A DNA stretch of 64,000 bases, from contig JABYQU010000023.1 of assembly GCA_022264855.1 (NCBI GenBank), forward strand, positions 186,001-250,000, given 5' to 3'. Source of the stretch: Lenzites betulinus (Eukaryota > Basidiomycota > Agaricomycetes > Polyporales > Polyporaceae). The notes under the pieces are model-generated. The model was given only the letters and a program-made list of their open reading frames with translations, was not told the origin of the DNA and made no database searches. How positions within the stretch are numbered: position 1 is the stretch's first letter; each line of letters opens with the position of its first letter. The position numbers and the translations under genes were made by a program. Below, one piece after another: positions 47,955 through 59,672 of this stretch.

Positions 47955-49177
47955 GCACTGCCGGTTTTTTCTTGGTTCGTTCGTGGCATTTTCTTGGGCG
48001 GGACTTTATATACACGGTGGTTCTGCGCACGTTGACGACTTCGAACACAGTACATACACAAGCACCAATCGATGTAATTGTATGCGTCTACATGGAGCCA
48101 CTGTGAAGATCACGGGGGGTATGCAGATGTTTGAAACTAACCCCTGCAACGTTGTTGTTGCACAGAAGCTTCAAGCATTCTTTCATTCTTTCTAGATGTG
48201 GCGGTAAGCCTATGACGACGTGCGATTAGAACAAGATTAGAATGACGACGAAAGACGGGATAGAAAGGCTGTGCAATGCCGATAACAACGCCACTAATCG
48301 GAGCTTCAACATACAACAAGGCGCGTAGTACGTACTTTGAACAGTCATTGACTGTGTTTGATTTGTCTTTCTAATCCGATCACTGTCGTCATCAACAGCA
48401 TCCCCTAGTCCTGTCATAGTCCAGCTTGGATTCAAGCTCCCACTGGCGGCGTTTCTCCTGCCCTTCCCCCCTCATATTTTTTAGTCAGACTGCTTTCCTC
48501 ATTTTTTCGAGCACCAGGAGATCTCACAATAGCTCATAAGTCTCTACGATGCCATGCAGCTCGCGAAGACGTCGGCAGAATAATGACGACCCACGCAGCG
48601 GCAAGATCTCGAGAACGGCGAGTCCAGTCGCCGGACTGACGGTGCGAAATCGGACACATGCCGGGTCGGCTGCAAACGAACTTCATTCTGCGCGGTTCTT
48701 TTGCCTCGGCTGTCATGACAATTGCGGTGTGGTGCGCTATTGCGCGAGGCTTTCCCCTCGGACATGACGCGTCGCCGCATCCGTCCCTCCGTCGGACACT
48801 CGCTGCGGTGGCCCACAATTGCCCGAAGAGGCCCGCAAAGTTGTGGGACGGAGGTTTGGGCACCGTCGTGTGCGTCGTGTGCACCGCTATTGCGCTCTCG
48901 AGAGGCACGGATTTACGACTCGTCCGCATTGAGTCCCGCTAGAGCCGATGACCCTGGGCCGCATGCTACTGGGCGGTCGGCCTCTTGCAATCGACGACCA
49001 TGTCCCGGCAGCAGCACTCTATGACGATCCCCGCCACCAAGCGGGCGGGGGACCCTCGGTCCTGGACCCTTCCTTTCCCTCAGTTCCCGAAGCGGTGCGA
49101 ACCTTAGTCTGCTTGCGATATAAGTCCTTCCACGGTTCCTTATGGTAGGCACCTCCCTCCTCTCTCTCTCTCTCGCC

Positions 49178-49819
49178 ATGTCCCCTCCTCAGATGCCCTC
49201 CAACGGAATGTGGTTCTGGGGACACGGACGGAAATATCCTCGCAGGCACGCTTGTCCCTCACTCCCACCGCACCTCTTCCCCCGCTCACGCTCTACTGCA
49301 GGGTTCTACCAGTACGGCACTGTTTCCTGGAAGAAGCTCTTCGACTGGCTCTCCTTGCTCTTCGCCACGTCCGAACGCTACATCATCGTCGGGACCGACC
49401 GCCCCACCGCAGAGCAATACCTCCCGACGTCCGCCATCGTCGCCCCCGGCAAATACCTCGTCCTCGCCGCAGGCAAGTACACACACTTTCCCCCGAACGC
49501 GCCTCGTGCCTCGCTGCTGACCCACCACCCACGCGCGCACCCCGCCAGACTGGTCCCCGATCGCGATCAAGCTCGTGTCGACGCACGCGCTCCCGCAGCT
49601 GAGCACGCTCTGCCGCGAGCGCACGAGCAGGCTCGACCTGCAGTCGCGCGCGCGCCACCGCAACTGCCAGGCCGCCGGCGACGGGCTCGCGTGGTGCCGG
49701 CTGCAGGCGGCGCACATCTTCTCGGCGACGCGCCCCGCGCATGAGGTGCGTGTCCTGCGGGCGAGTAGCACCCGAGCGGGGCTGACGGTGCTCCGCTAGG
49801 ACGCGCCCGACGACGCTGG
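49178..49819 (+). pseudogene. Gene B fragment 5, two deletions in exon 1
   Basis: Truncated at 49819. Shares the lost G of fragment 3 and has a further lost C (ATGCCCTCC for ATGCCCCTCC). The second deletion lies at the right end of the unit 5 indel cluster. Confidence 0.82.
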
Positions 49820-52800
49820 CGGGCGACCGGGAGGCGGGCGGCCGGGCGGGGGCGGCTCGGGGCCGCGCGGTGCAGGGTCGGGGGCGTGAGTGGAGAAATA
49901 AACGGGTCGTTAGCACGGAGAGGGGGGAGTAATGGCCATGGAGGACAGGAAGGGATCATGGCGAGGGGGGTGGGAGGTAGTACTGGACAGGGAGGAAGAC
50001 AAAGGGTGGTAGTGGAGAGCTCGCTCATGTTGTATTCTACGCCGTAGCACACACAATATATCTGTCCCTCTCACGGAAGACATGTCTGACGGCGGGCATC
50101 GTCGCAACGCCTTGCGTCCCTTTGCGTTCGTCCGTCTCGAACGCGGCCGGCAGATACATGAGCGTCGACACAAGAAATATATATGCTCGCACGACAAATA
50201 CATAGTGTACTACAGATTACCTCCCTCACATCGCCTGCCCCGCCGCCTCGCCGAGTGCACCCTCAAACGCACTGGCTAGCCCACCCCGTCCACTTCGTAC
50301 ACCTTCTACGCGCGCCCGCGATGGCCTCGCGAGTGTTTCGGAACCTTCCCGGCCGCGAGTCGTCCGACGGGAGGCCGGGTGAGCACGCCAATGCCCTTTG
50401 CGGACACGGCTGTATCGAGGTCGTATGGTGAGCTGCGCCCGCCGGCCGCGCATGGATCCAGAGGCGTCATGGGGCTCGGGAGACGGCTGCGTCGGGGACG
50501 CATCGAGGGGGATTCGGAGCACCGTAATGGCCGCGAGAGGACCGCGCCCAGTGCGCTTGCCGGGCCTTCCGCGTGCACCTCCTGCGACAGGATTTGACGA
50601 GGCCGGGAGTCATACGACGGGAGGCCAGCAGAGCTGGGAAATGCGTCGTGTGGAGGCGGCCGTGTCGTGCGTAGTTGCGAATGGAGCCCGAGGCCTCATG
50701 GGGCTCGGGAGATCGCTGTGTCGGGGACGCGTCCATCGTGCTTCGGGACCCCGTTCGTCCATGCCGGAACGGCCGCGTGAGGTCCATCGGGGGTCGTCGT
50801 CGGCGAGGCCGTGTTCGACGCGAGGACGCCGCCGCGCGCGGGAGAATGCGCCGTGGAGAGGCGGCCGCGTGTGAGATCGTACCGTTGGCTTCGCGCGGCT
50901 GGGTATGTAGGGCCTCGCGAGACGGCCATGTCGAAGACACGTCGGGGCCGCATCCATGGTGCTTCGGAGCGCGTTCGTTCATGCCACCACAGCCGCGAGA
51001 GGTCGGTCGGGTGTTGTCTAGGGCCGTGCGAGCAAAGCCATTGCGTTCACCGCCCCGTCCGACGCATGGCCACCGCCGACATCGCCCCGGCGCGCACAAT
51101 CGTCCGGGACGACGCAGTGGAAGTGCGCACACACCCCATCGGTCGCGCACGTCGCAGCCACGGCCCTGTCACAATCTCGGTCAGTAGAAGACATGAGCAT
51201 GCGAGAGGTGACTGGAGACGTACCTGCTTCTGTCGAATAGGGGCCGCCACCCATCGTTGTTCGCCCATCGCTCTCCGAGGGCGTCGATCATGGCAGAGAC
51301 GATGGGCCGCGCAGATAGGCCGCGAGCCCTGCGACAGACGGCGAGCCTCCAGGTGAGACGAGGTTGTGCGGCGTATGAGAGCGCTGGGGACGCGACGGAT
51401 GCGGCGGGGGACGCGAGAAGAAGGGGAGCGGGAGGGAAAGCCATCGGGAGGTAACGCCGCGGCCGCGCCTTCGAGTACTTATCCTCCTCACGGGCGTCCC
51501 CCCGGATTCTGTTCGCGTCCTCGTACGCCGGCCACGCGGAGATATGCATAACAGTGCATCCGTTCCTGCAGATATCCTATTCCCTGAAAGGTGCTCGAAT
51601 CAATCACACATCTGCGCCTCGAGCAAAGCTCACCGCGCCGTGCTACGAGACTCCTGCTTGGCTCGGATGTTGGTGTCCATTGCCCTCGTCGCCGCACGAT
51701 GCCCCCTCGCAGCATCTACGGGCCCCGCGTCGTCTCGTTACCCGCGAGGCTCCATGCCGCCTCGCGACCTGTCTCGACGGCGCGCGCCAGGAGTTTCGCC
51801 CAGCGCAGAACGCGTTCTGCGTCCGGTGGCGGGCTGCAAACGCAAAACCCCCGCGCTCGCCTTGTGCTTGGATACCGTTCGCGACGACCGCCGCCGCCGC
51901 CGCCAGCCGCTTGCGAGTAACACCAAATCGAGAAAGGAACGATGCCTGCAAATACAGGTTAGTGCCACGTACGCGCAGCGATGAGCTCGCTGGGAGCCGA
52001 GCACAATGGGAATGTGTGCCGCACGTCGAGGAAATGCGTGTGCAGTTCCCAGCAGGGCCGTTTCGCGGATATTGCCGCTTTTCCCATGCCGTCCGCGCAC
52101 TCGTCGCTTTCCCATCATGCTAGACACGAACTTGAAGGGCGCGACCTGCGATCGGTAGGGTAGACGGCTCATGCCGTGTCGAGCCCCGCGCGCTCGTCGC
52201 ACCTGCAGTAGAGTGCAGCGTCAGTTTCGGCAGCTTCCTCACGACGCAAACGAATCGTACCTTGCGAGTCCGTCTTGTTTTCGGCCGCAGTCCTGATGCA
52301 TGTTGCACCGTTTCCCCCATCCTCGCCGCCGCTTCATGTACGCCGGCTATGTCCCGTTGCGCCCGTGAGGATGCAGGCACAAGCAGACTGGCACGCCCAC
52401 GAACGTGTCGGGCGCGATGATTCAAACACACGTTCGGCCTGCGCGACGCGAGCTTCGTTGTCTGGAATGCGAAACGAAGGGCGCTGAGCGTGCGATACGC
52501 TAGCGCACTGGTGAGATACGGGCTTACCTTTCCGGGAGACAGAGTGCCTTTGGGTGGTCAACGTCCTGCGTCCCGGCGTCCATTCATGGCGTGAAGAGGG
52601 ATATTGCCTGATATTGCCGTGTTTGGAACGGCGACGAACGCCTCGTACGTCGTCGCCTTCAGGCTCCCGGGCCCTCCTCGCATCATCGCGCGAACACTGG
52701 TAAGCGATGTCAGTACGGTGCGAACTTCTCAGCTTTGGAAACAAGCATACTCAAACTCACCCATCGCGCATCGTGTCCCGCGCGCCGTCGCGATGCAGTT

Positions 52801-55707
52801 CCTACAGGCCGCCAGTGTTTGTGCGCGGAATACGAGGCGCGGACACTACGAAGTCGCATCAGCGAGCGCGCCCAAGAGCGGCTGTACGCGGAGATGGACA
52901 AACTTACGAAGCAGGAGTCAATCCAGGACCCGAACGACTCGGACGCTCCCGAGCGCCCCGCGCACCCCGCGCGCCCCGCGCGAGCCTCCCGCCGCGTGCC
53001 GTCCCCGGCCGTGAGCTCGGGGAGATGGATCTTGGGCCGCCGCCCGCCGCGTGGCCCGCTGACGTCGGGGTCGCGCGCGCGCCTGCGGGAGCGTGAGTGC
53101 CTGCGCCGCGACCCGCCCCGTCGGTCCCCGGGCACGATCTCGACGCCGTCGACGGCCGTGCCGTGTGGCCCGCCTCCCCAGGGTGTGCGCGCGCTCCGTC
53201 TGCGCGCTCCAGGGGGTCGGTGCAGATCCCTGCCAGTGGGCGCGACGTGCCATTGCCTTTCCGGCATCGTGCGCGGGGCTGCTGTTCGCGCGGGGCAGAC
53301 GCGCGGCGGCCCGTCTGCGTGCGTGTTCCGAGCGTGTAAACGGGAGCGCGGGGCGGCCGACGCTGTTCGTCGTTCGTCGCGCGCGGTGGGCCTGCGTACG
53401 CAAGCGGGCTCCTCGTCCGCGCCCGGGGCGGATGCCAGGTGCGTTCCCCTCGAGCGCGGACGACGGGCCCGTTGCCGGCGTGCGCTGTGCGCCGCCGAGC
53501 ACCCCTCCCGCACGGGATCCTAGGTGCACGCCATTCGCCGACGTCCGCCGCAGAGCGTGGGCGTCGGGAGCCGACCGTGATGCAGGCCGTGGAAGTTGGG
53601 CCGCGTCCGCGCGCTCCGTCTTCAGCTGCCCGCCGTGGCCCTGATGTTCGCTCGTCGGTTCTCATGGGCGTGCACGAGGCCCGGTCGGCGGGCGCGCCTT
53701 GACGTCGCTAGGCTGTGGATTGCGAGCATGCCGGGCGGCGGTATGGCGGCGAGCGGGCCATCCCCAGCCGTGTTCTCACTCCTGGTGGGTCCTGTCGGTG
53801 CTTCGCCGCCGTCGTGGTCGTCGTGCAAGCCGTCAGTGGCAGCGGCCGTACGAGCATGGACGAATCGACGGACGCAGCTTGCAGTGCACTGTGTGTGCGA
53901 TACGACGTGTGTGTGCAGGCGCGCCTCTTCGGTTTCGAGCTCGGAATCCACTGCGCTAAGTGACGGGGAAAAACTTTGTCGTCGCGTTGGGAAACGCACG
54001 CACCTTTCGTGCCCGCGCAGGGCCGCGCCGCGTCGTCCGTGTGCCCGGCGAGTGCGTATGTGCACGAGGCACACGGAGGGCGGCGGCGGATCGCTTCCCG
54101 GTGCATGCTCGTGCGACGGCGTGCTGCTCGGCGGAGGACGGCGAGCCGAGCACGTCCGAGCAGCAGCTGCGCACGGGGATACGATAATAGTCCACCCCAA
54201 CGATGCGGCGCTCTTGCTCATCCCCCTCCACCTCTTTCGCCCTCCCCTCCTCCCTCATCGCCTCGCGTCCCCGCGACGTCGTTAGCGCCCCTCGCGTGCG
54301 ACAGCACGACGCAGCGTACTTGCCGTGCGCGTCGTTCGAGCTTGTCCCATCGAGCACGGCGTGCAGCTGCGCGCGACGTCAAGTGAGCACGCCATGCGCC
54401 GCGGTACGTCTCTTCAGGCGTCCACTTACCTCTGCGTTCCACGGCCCGAGTGTGCGCGCTGCGCGCGCGGACGCGTAGAGCCGAAACGCACCTTTTGTTT
54501 CGAGCCATGGGCTGCGCGAACAGCCGCGCCATCCGGCACTCCTCCGTTGCTCGCGCAGGCTGGCAGGTCGTTTCGAGCTTCGAGAACGAGCTTTGCTGAC
54601 CGTTCTACATGCTGCAGATCGCGCGCACCCTGTGGGCGGAAGGCGGCGCATGGCCCTTGGGCATGCGAACAGGGCTGCAACAGCGGGGACGGCGGGCCGC
54701 GGGAAGACTGAGGCTGTATCAGCAACAGGCAGTCATGTATCGACTACTCGTACTTACCTGCCTTCTATCTCCCGAGACGAGAGCACGGCGGCGCGGGGAT
54801 GTTGCGGGGCGGCTGGGGGCACCGAAGGGAGCCGTGGGTACGCGCAGGGGGACGTCGGGGACGTGTAGGGGAGTATGGGCGACGTCGAGAGCAGCGGGGA
54901 GGCCGCATAGATTGCGCGGCAAGGACGATGTGGGACGCCTGCAAACGCCCGCCGAGGGAAGCACCGAGGCTTGAGGGGGATGTCCCTAGCGCGGCCCTGC
55001 GTGAGTAGTGTGCGGTCGCGATCGTGGACGCGTCCGCGGCGTCAGGCGCGTAGACCCGAGGGAGAAAGCGGGCTGCCAAAGAACGCGTTAGCACACGTTC
55101 TAGCTAGCGGGCGAGATGGGCATCGAGTCGGGGAGAGGCTAGTAGTAGGCCGCGCTCCTCGCGTGTTCCGCGTACAAACTACACGGCACCAGAAGAGGAG
55201 GCACGGCGCGTAGCGTAGACAGAGTGGCAAACGAATAGCGGCGACAAGCTGCGCGGCGATGCACGCTCAGCGAGTCTGGATGCAAAGTACTTACCATATG
55301 TACTAGTCGTGCGCGTCGCATTTGGCAGCGCTGCGCGGGTGCGAGTCCCAATACTGTACAGCTGTGTACGACAAAGCAATGGCATTCCACTAGACGAGGG
55401 CACGCTGTATGCAGCAACGCAGCGAGGTCGCCTGTAGGCGGCGCGGGGAGAGACGCTCGCGGGACGGGCGGGGGCGGCGAGTCGCGAGGAGGCCCGTACG
55501 CGTGAGTGGGCAGGCGGCAGGCAAGCAGGCGTGAGCGCAGGGACCAAGCAGCAGCGAGCAGCCGCTGCGAGCACGCAGAGTGGGAGAGAGCGCAAGGACG
55601 TCAGAGGAGGCCGGCCTGCGGCCGGCGCGCCCGGGGGCGCAGAGCGCGAGTCGAGCGCTGGGCGCGCGCGGTTCGAGCCACGGCGAGGGCAAGTCCAGCA
55701 CGCCTGC
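49820..55707. other. Segment X5 (recombinant)
   Basis: No MITE (empty AGA at 55603-55605). X1-like to about 55200, X2/X4-like after; a private diverged patch at about 53716-54385 carries substitutions and two indels not seen in any other copy. Confidence 0.7.
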
Positions 55708-58700
55708 GTCCGCGTTGGGCCACCGTTGGAATAGCTGGAGCCAACAAGAAGAGGGCACCCGGCGGTCGGCGCAGTCCCGCCTTATATCCCCTTCGTTAGC
55801 GGGAGCAGTCCCCAGCTCCCCCCGTCATGTCCCCCCGACCAACCACTAGCCACCGGAACGTAGTGCTGGGCGGGCACGACGGAACAGTCCTCGCACGCAA
55901 GCCTCTTGTCCCTTCGAAGCGCGGTTCGAGCCCTGAGTCCTTCACCCAAGGATTCTACCAGTACGGCGTCGTGTCATGGAGGGCACTTTTCGAATGGCTC
56001 GCCATCCTCTTCCAAGTGACCTCGCCCTGGATCATCGTGGCGGACGACCGCCTCACGCCAAACGACGCGGAATACCTCCCCACAGACGATGCCGTCATAC
56101 CCGGGAGGTACACGGTGTTGGCACCAGGCAGGTATCATTCCCGACGCCCTATGAATTCGCTTCTTGTATGCTAAGCCGCGTGCGCTCAGACCGGTCTGCG
56201 ATACATATCGACCTGGTGGCTACGCACGCCCGCCCGCAGCTTAGCGCGCTGTGTCAGGAACGGACGAGCAACCTCAACCTGCACGCGCTCTCCAGGCACA
56301 AGGACTGCCTGTCTTCGGGGAGTGAACTGTCCTGGTGCCGGCTCCAAGCCGCGCACACGCTTTCCGCTTCGCGTCCCGCAGCGGTGAGTGTGCCCACATA
56401 CAGTCTTTTTTTGGATCGCATCTTGTTATTTCGCGCGTACGCAGTCTCGACGCGCATTTGCCTCCGAATCCCGCATACTTCCCCACTCCCGGTTTCATGA
56501 AGGCGTGTCCGCAATCGTAAACGCGCCTTCGTTCAGTCATCACGCGTTTAGTCTCCTGGTACGGCTTTGGAAGCGCCTATCGCCCCGAACGCAATTCGCT
56601 TGCTATACCGGACGCGCAGCGTGTTGTGCTATATCACATGCGTTGTTGCTCATTACCACGACAGAAGCGACGTAAGAACGAAAGCCCAAACCCCACCGAG
56701 TTCAGCCCACGCCTCACAAGCAGCCCGTCGTTAAAGTCATCCTCGCTGCGGAATATGCTCTTCTTGCGCGAAGACCTGCACGACGCGTGGGCAGAGTACG
56801 AATTCGGTATCGCCCCAGACGTAAGTGGCCGATACCGGCGCTCCCCAAAGCCCGAACGCGCTCATCTGTCGATGTGCACAGAAGGACAACTATCGTGTCA
56901 TCCCGTTTGTGTCCGGCCACGACCCCATCGCGGGCCAAATCGTCGAAATAGCCGCGATGGCGGAGCCAGGGACGCGCCCGTTCGACCAGCTGCTGCGCGA
57001 CCACTTCACGCAGGGCCTGCTCAAGCATGTCAAAGGCGTCGGCGAGCGCCACTGGGACTTCGGCATCGGCGCGCTGAACCTGTCGGACTCGAAGACATGG
57101 GGGACCGTCGACGCGAAGGTGCGGCTCGAGCTGGAGATGGGCAACCGGCTTGGCGAGTCTGGCGGGAGCTCTCGGCGCAAGTCGGAGTTCGAGTATGAGC
57201 CTGAGGCCAGTCCGGTTTCACCCCCATTCGAGTGAGCACTGCCGGTTTTTCTTGGTTCGTTCGTGGCATTTTCTTGGGCGGGACTTTATATACACGGTGG
57301 TTCTGCGCACGTTGACGACTTCGAACACAGTACATACACAAGCACCAATCGATGTAATTGTATGCGTCTACATGGAGCCACTTTGAAGATCACGGGGGGT
57401 ATGCAGATGTTTGAAACTAACCCCTGCAACGTTGTTGTTGCACAGAAGCTTCAAGCATTCTTTCATTCTTTCTAGATGTGGCGGTAGGCCTATGACGACG
57501 TGCGATTAGAACAAGATTAGAATGACGACGAAAGACGGGATAGAAAGGCTGTGCAATGCCGATAACAACGCCTCCAATCGGAGCTTCAACATACAACAAG
57601 GCGCGTAGTACGTACTTTGAACAGTCATTGACTGTGTTTGATTTGTCTTTCTAATCCGATCACTGTCGTCATCAACAGCATCCCCTAGTCCTGTCATAGT
57701 CCAGCTTGGATTCAAGCTCCCACTGGCGGCGTTTCTCCTGCCCTTCCCCCCTCATATTTTTTAGTCAGACCTGCTTTCCTCATTTTTTCGAGCACCAGGA
57801 GATCTCACAATAGCTCATAAGCCTCTACGATGCCATGCAGCTCGCGAAGACGTCGGCAGAATAATGACGACCCATCGCAGCGGCAAGATCTCGAGAACGG
57901 CGAGTCCAGTCGCCGGACTGACGGTGCGAAATCGGACACATGCCGGGTCGGCTGCAAACGAACTTCATTCTGCGCGGTTCTTTTGCCTCGGCCGTCATGA
58001 CAATTGCGGTGTGGTGCGCTATTGCGCGAGGCTTTCCCCTCGGACACGACGCGTCGCCGCATCCGTCCCTCCGCCGGACACTCGCTGCGGTGGCCCACAA
58101 TCGCCCGAAGAGGCCCGCAAAGTTGTGGGGCGGAGGTTTGGGCACCGTCGTGTGCGTCGTGTGCACCGCTATTGCGCTCTCGAGAGGCACGGATTTACGA
58201 CTCGTCCGCATTGAGTCCCGCTAGAGCCGATGACCCTGGGCCGCATGCTACTGGGCGGTCGGCCTCTTGCAATCGACGACCATGTCCCGGCAGCAGCACT
58301 CTATGACGATCCCCGCCACCAAGCGGGCGGGGGGACCCTCGGTCCTGGACCCCTTCCTTTCCCTCGGTTCCCCGAAGCGGTGCGAACCTTAGTCTGCTTG
58401 CGATATAAGTCCTTCCACGGTTCCTTATGGTAGGCACCTCCCTCCTCTCTCTCTCTCTCGCCATGTCCCCTCCTCAGACGCCCCTCCAACGGAATGTGGT
58501 TCTGGGGGACACGGACGGAAATATCCTCGCAGGCACGCTCGTCCCTCACTCCCACCGCACCTCTTCCCCCGCTCACGCTCTACTGCAGGGTTCTACCAGT
58601 ACGGCACTGTTTCCTGGAAGAAGCTCTTCGACTGGCTCTCCTTGCTCTTCGCCACGTCCGAACGCTACATCATCGTCGGGACCGACCGCCCCACCGCAGA

Positions 58701-59106
58701 GCAATACCTCCCGACGTCCGCCATCGTCGCCCCCGGCAAATACCTCGTCCTCACCGCAGGCAAGTACACACACTTTCCCCCGAACGCGCCTCGTGCCTCG
58801 CTGCTGACCCACCACCCACGCGCGCACCCCACCAGACTGGTCCCCGATCGCGATCAAGCTCGTGTCGACGCACGCGCTCCCGCAGCTGAGCACGCTCTGC
58901 CGCGAGCGCACGAGCAGGCTCGACCTGCAGTCGCGCGCGCGCCACCGCAACTGCCAGGCCGCCGGCGACGGGCTCGCGTGGTGCCGGCTGCAGGCGGCGC
59001 ACATCTTCTCGGCGACGCGCCCCGCGCATGAGGTGCGTGTCCTGCGGGCGAGTAGCACCCGAGCGGGGCTGACGGTGCTCCGCTAGGACGCGCCCGACGA
59101 CGCTGG
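55708..59106. repeat. Array unit 6, partial (A6 and the 5' half of intact gene B)
   Basis: 3399 bp. Ends at the same base in gene B exon 4 (after GACGACGCTGG) at which units 1-5 switch into segment X. From 59107 the sequence is single copy in this window. Confidence 0.96.
55827..57235 (+). CDS. HNH_2-type nuclease-domain protein, gene A copy 6 (recombinant)
   Basis: Open five-exon gene with AAH, LRN and DLH present. Intron 1 is the 54-nt, in-frame retainable form (55897-55950). Private changes include DDAVIPGRYTV and KTWGTVDAKV. Up to about 56690 the sequence is copy 2/4-like (ACGACAGAAGCGACGTAAG). From about 56705 it is copy 1/3/5-like (CACGCCTCACAAGCAG), so the switch lies inside exon 4. 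It is the copy directly upstream of the only intact gene B. Confidence 0.8.
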
Positions 59107-59672
59107 AGACGGCGAGACGCGCCCCGCGATGGCGACCCGCGGACCCGGGGGGTCTGCGAAGCCGCGCTCGCTCCGCAACATGCTCTTCCTCCGTGAGGAT
59201 TTGCACGACGCGTGGGCGGACTACGAGTTCAGCATCGACCCAGACGTGCGTCCTGTCCGCTCTTCCCTTGTCTTTTGCTCACACGTCGCGACAGGACGAG
59301 TACCGGATCGTCGCGTTCGTGTCGGGACACGACGCGCTCGCGGGGCAGTACGTCGAGATGCGCGCGATGGCGGCACCGGGGACGCGCCCGTTCGACGCGC
59401 TGCTGCGCGCGCACCTCGCGCAGGGCGTGCTCAAGCACGTCAAAGGTCGCGGCGAGCGCCACTGGGACTTTGCGAGCGGCGCGATGGACCTGTCCGACGC
59501 GGGCCTGTGGGGCGGCGCGGAGGCAAAGGGGCGGCTTGAGCGCGAGTTCGGGAACAGGCTCGACGATGGGCCGGGCGGGAGCAAGGGCACGAGCAAGCAC
59601 ACGAGCAAGAATACGAGTAAGGGCAGCAGCAAGCACACGAGCGGCGGCGGGAGCGAGGGGACGCGTGGGTGA
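58463..59672 (+). CDS. HNH_2-type nuclease-domain protein, gene B, the only intact copy
   Basis: Predicted 324-aa paralog of gene A. Exons 58463-58532, 58589-58759, 58836-59032, 59087-59245 and 59295-59672; the sum is 975 nt and every junction keeps phase. Introns 1 and 2 start with GC (AG|GCACGC and AG|GCAAGTAC); intron 2 has a CTGAC branch site. Introns 3 and 4 are GT-AG. Key residues are AAH in LQAAHIFSATRP, LRN in SLRNMLFLRED and DLH just after. The second half reads DEYRIVAFVSGHDALAGQ and GVLKHVKGRGERHWDF, then ends in a Ser/Thr/Lys/Gly-rich tail with repeated TSK. A TATA-like GATATAAG lies 54 bp before the ATG. The array border (59106) falls inside exon 4, so the gene is half array and half single copy. 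No DNA-targeting or export signal is seen; function unknown. Confidence 0.85.

Larger units (their letters stand above)
46422..55707. repeat. Array unit 5 (A5 frameshifted, B5 fragment, recombinant X5)
   Basis: 9286 bp. Gene A variant as in unit 3. X5 is unit 1/3-like up to about 55200 and unit 2/4-like after it, and holds a private diverged patch at about 53716-54385. Clustered one-base indels at 47040-49205. Confidence 0.95.
8801..59106. repeat. Tandem array of 9.3-9.6 kb units (5 complete + 1 partial) carrying HNH nuclease genes
   Basis: The boundary motif GTCCGCGTTGGG recurs at 8801, 18356, 27629, 46422 and 55708 (GTCCGGTTGGG at 37148), always 118-119 bp before the ATG of gene A. Unit lengths are 9555, 9273, 9519, 9274 and 9286 bp, plus a last 3399 bp. 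Each complete unit is gene A, spacer, 5' half of gene B, segment X. Left of 8801 the sequence is unlike the X end that precedes the other copies. Right of 59106 the sequence continues gene B instead of entering X. Copies are nearly identical over most of their length. Confidence 0.97.

Noticed and set aside
8801..59106. rDNA, satellite centromere or CRISPR-like interpretation of the repeats
   Set aside because: Units are 9.3 kb with protein genes, there are no rRNA sequences and no short spacer/repeat layout, and the organism is a fungus.
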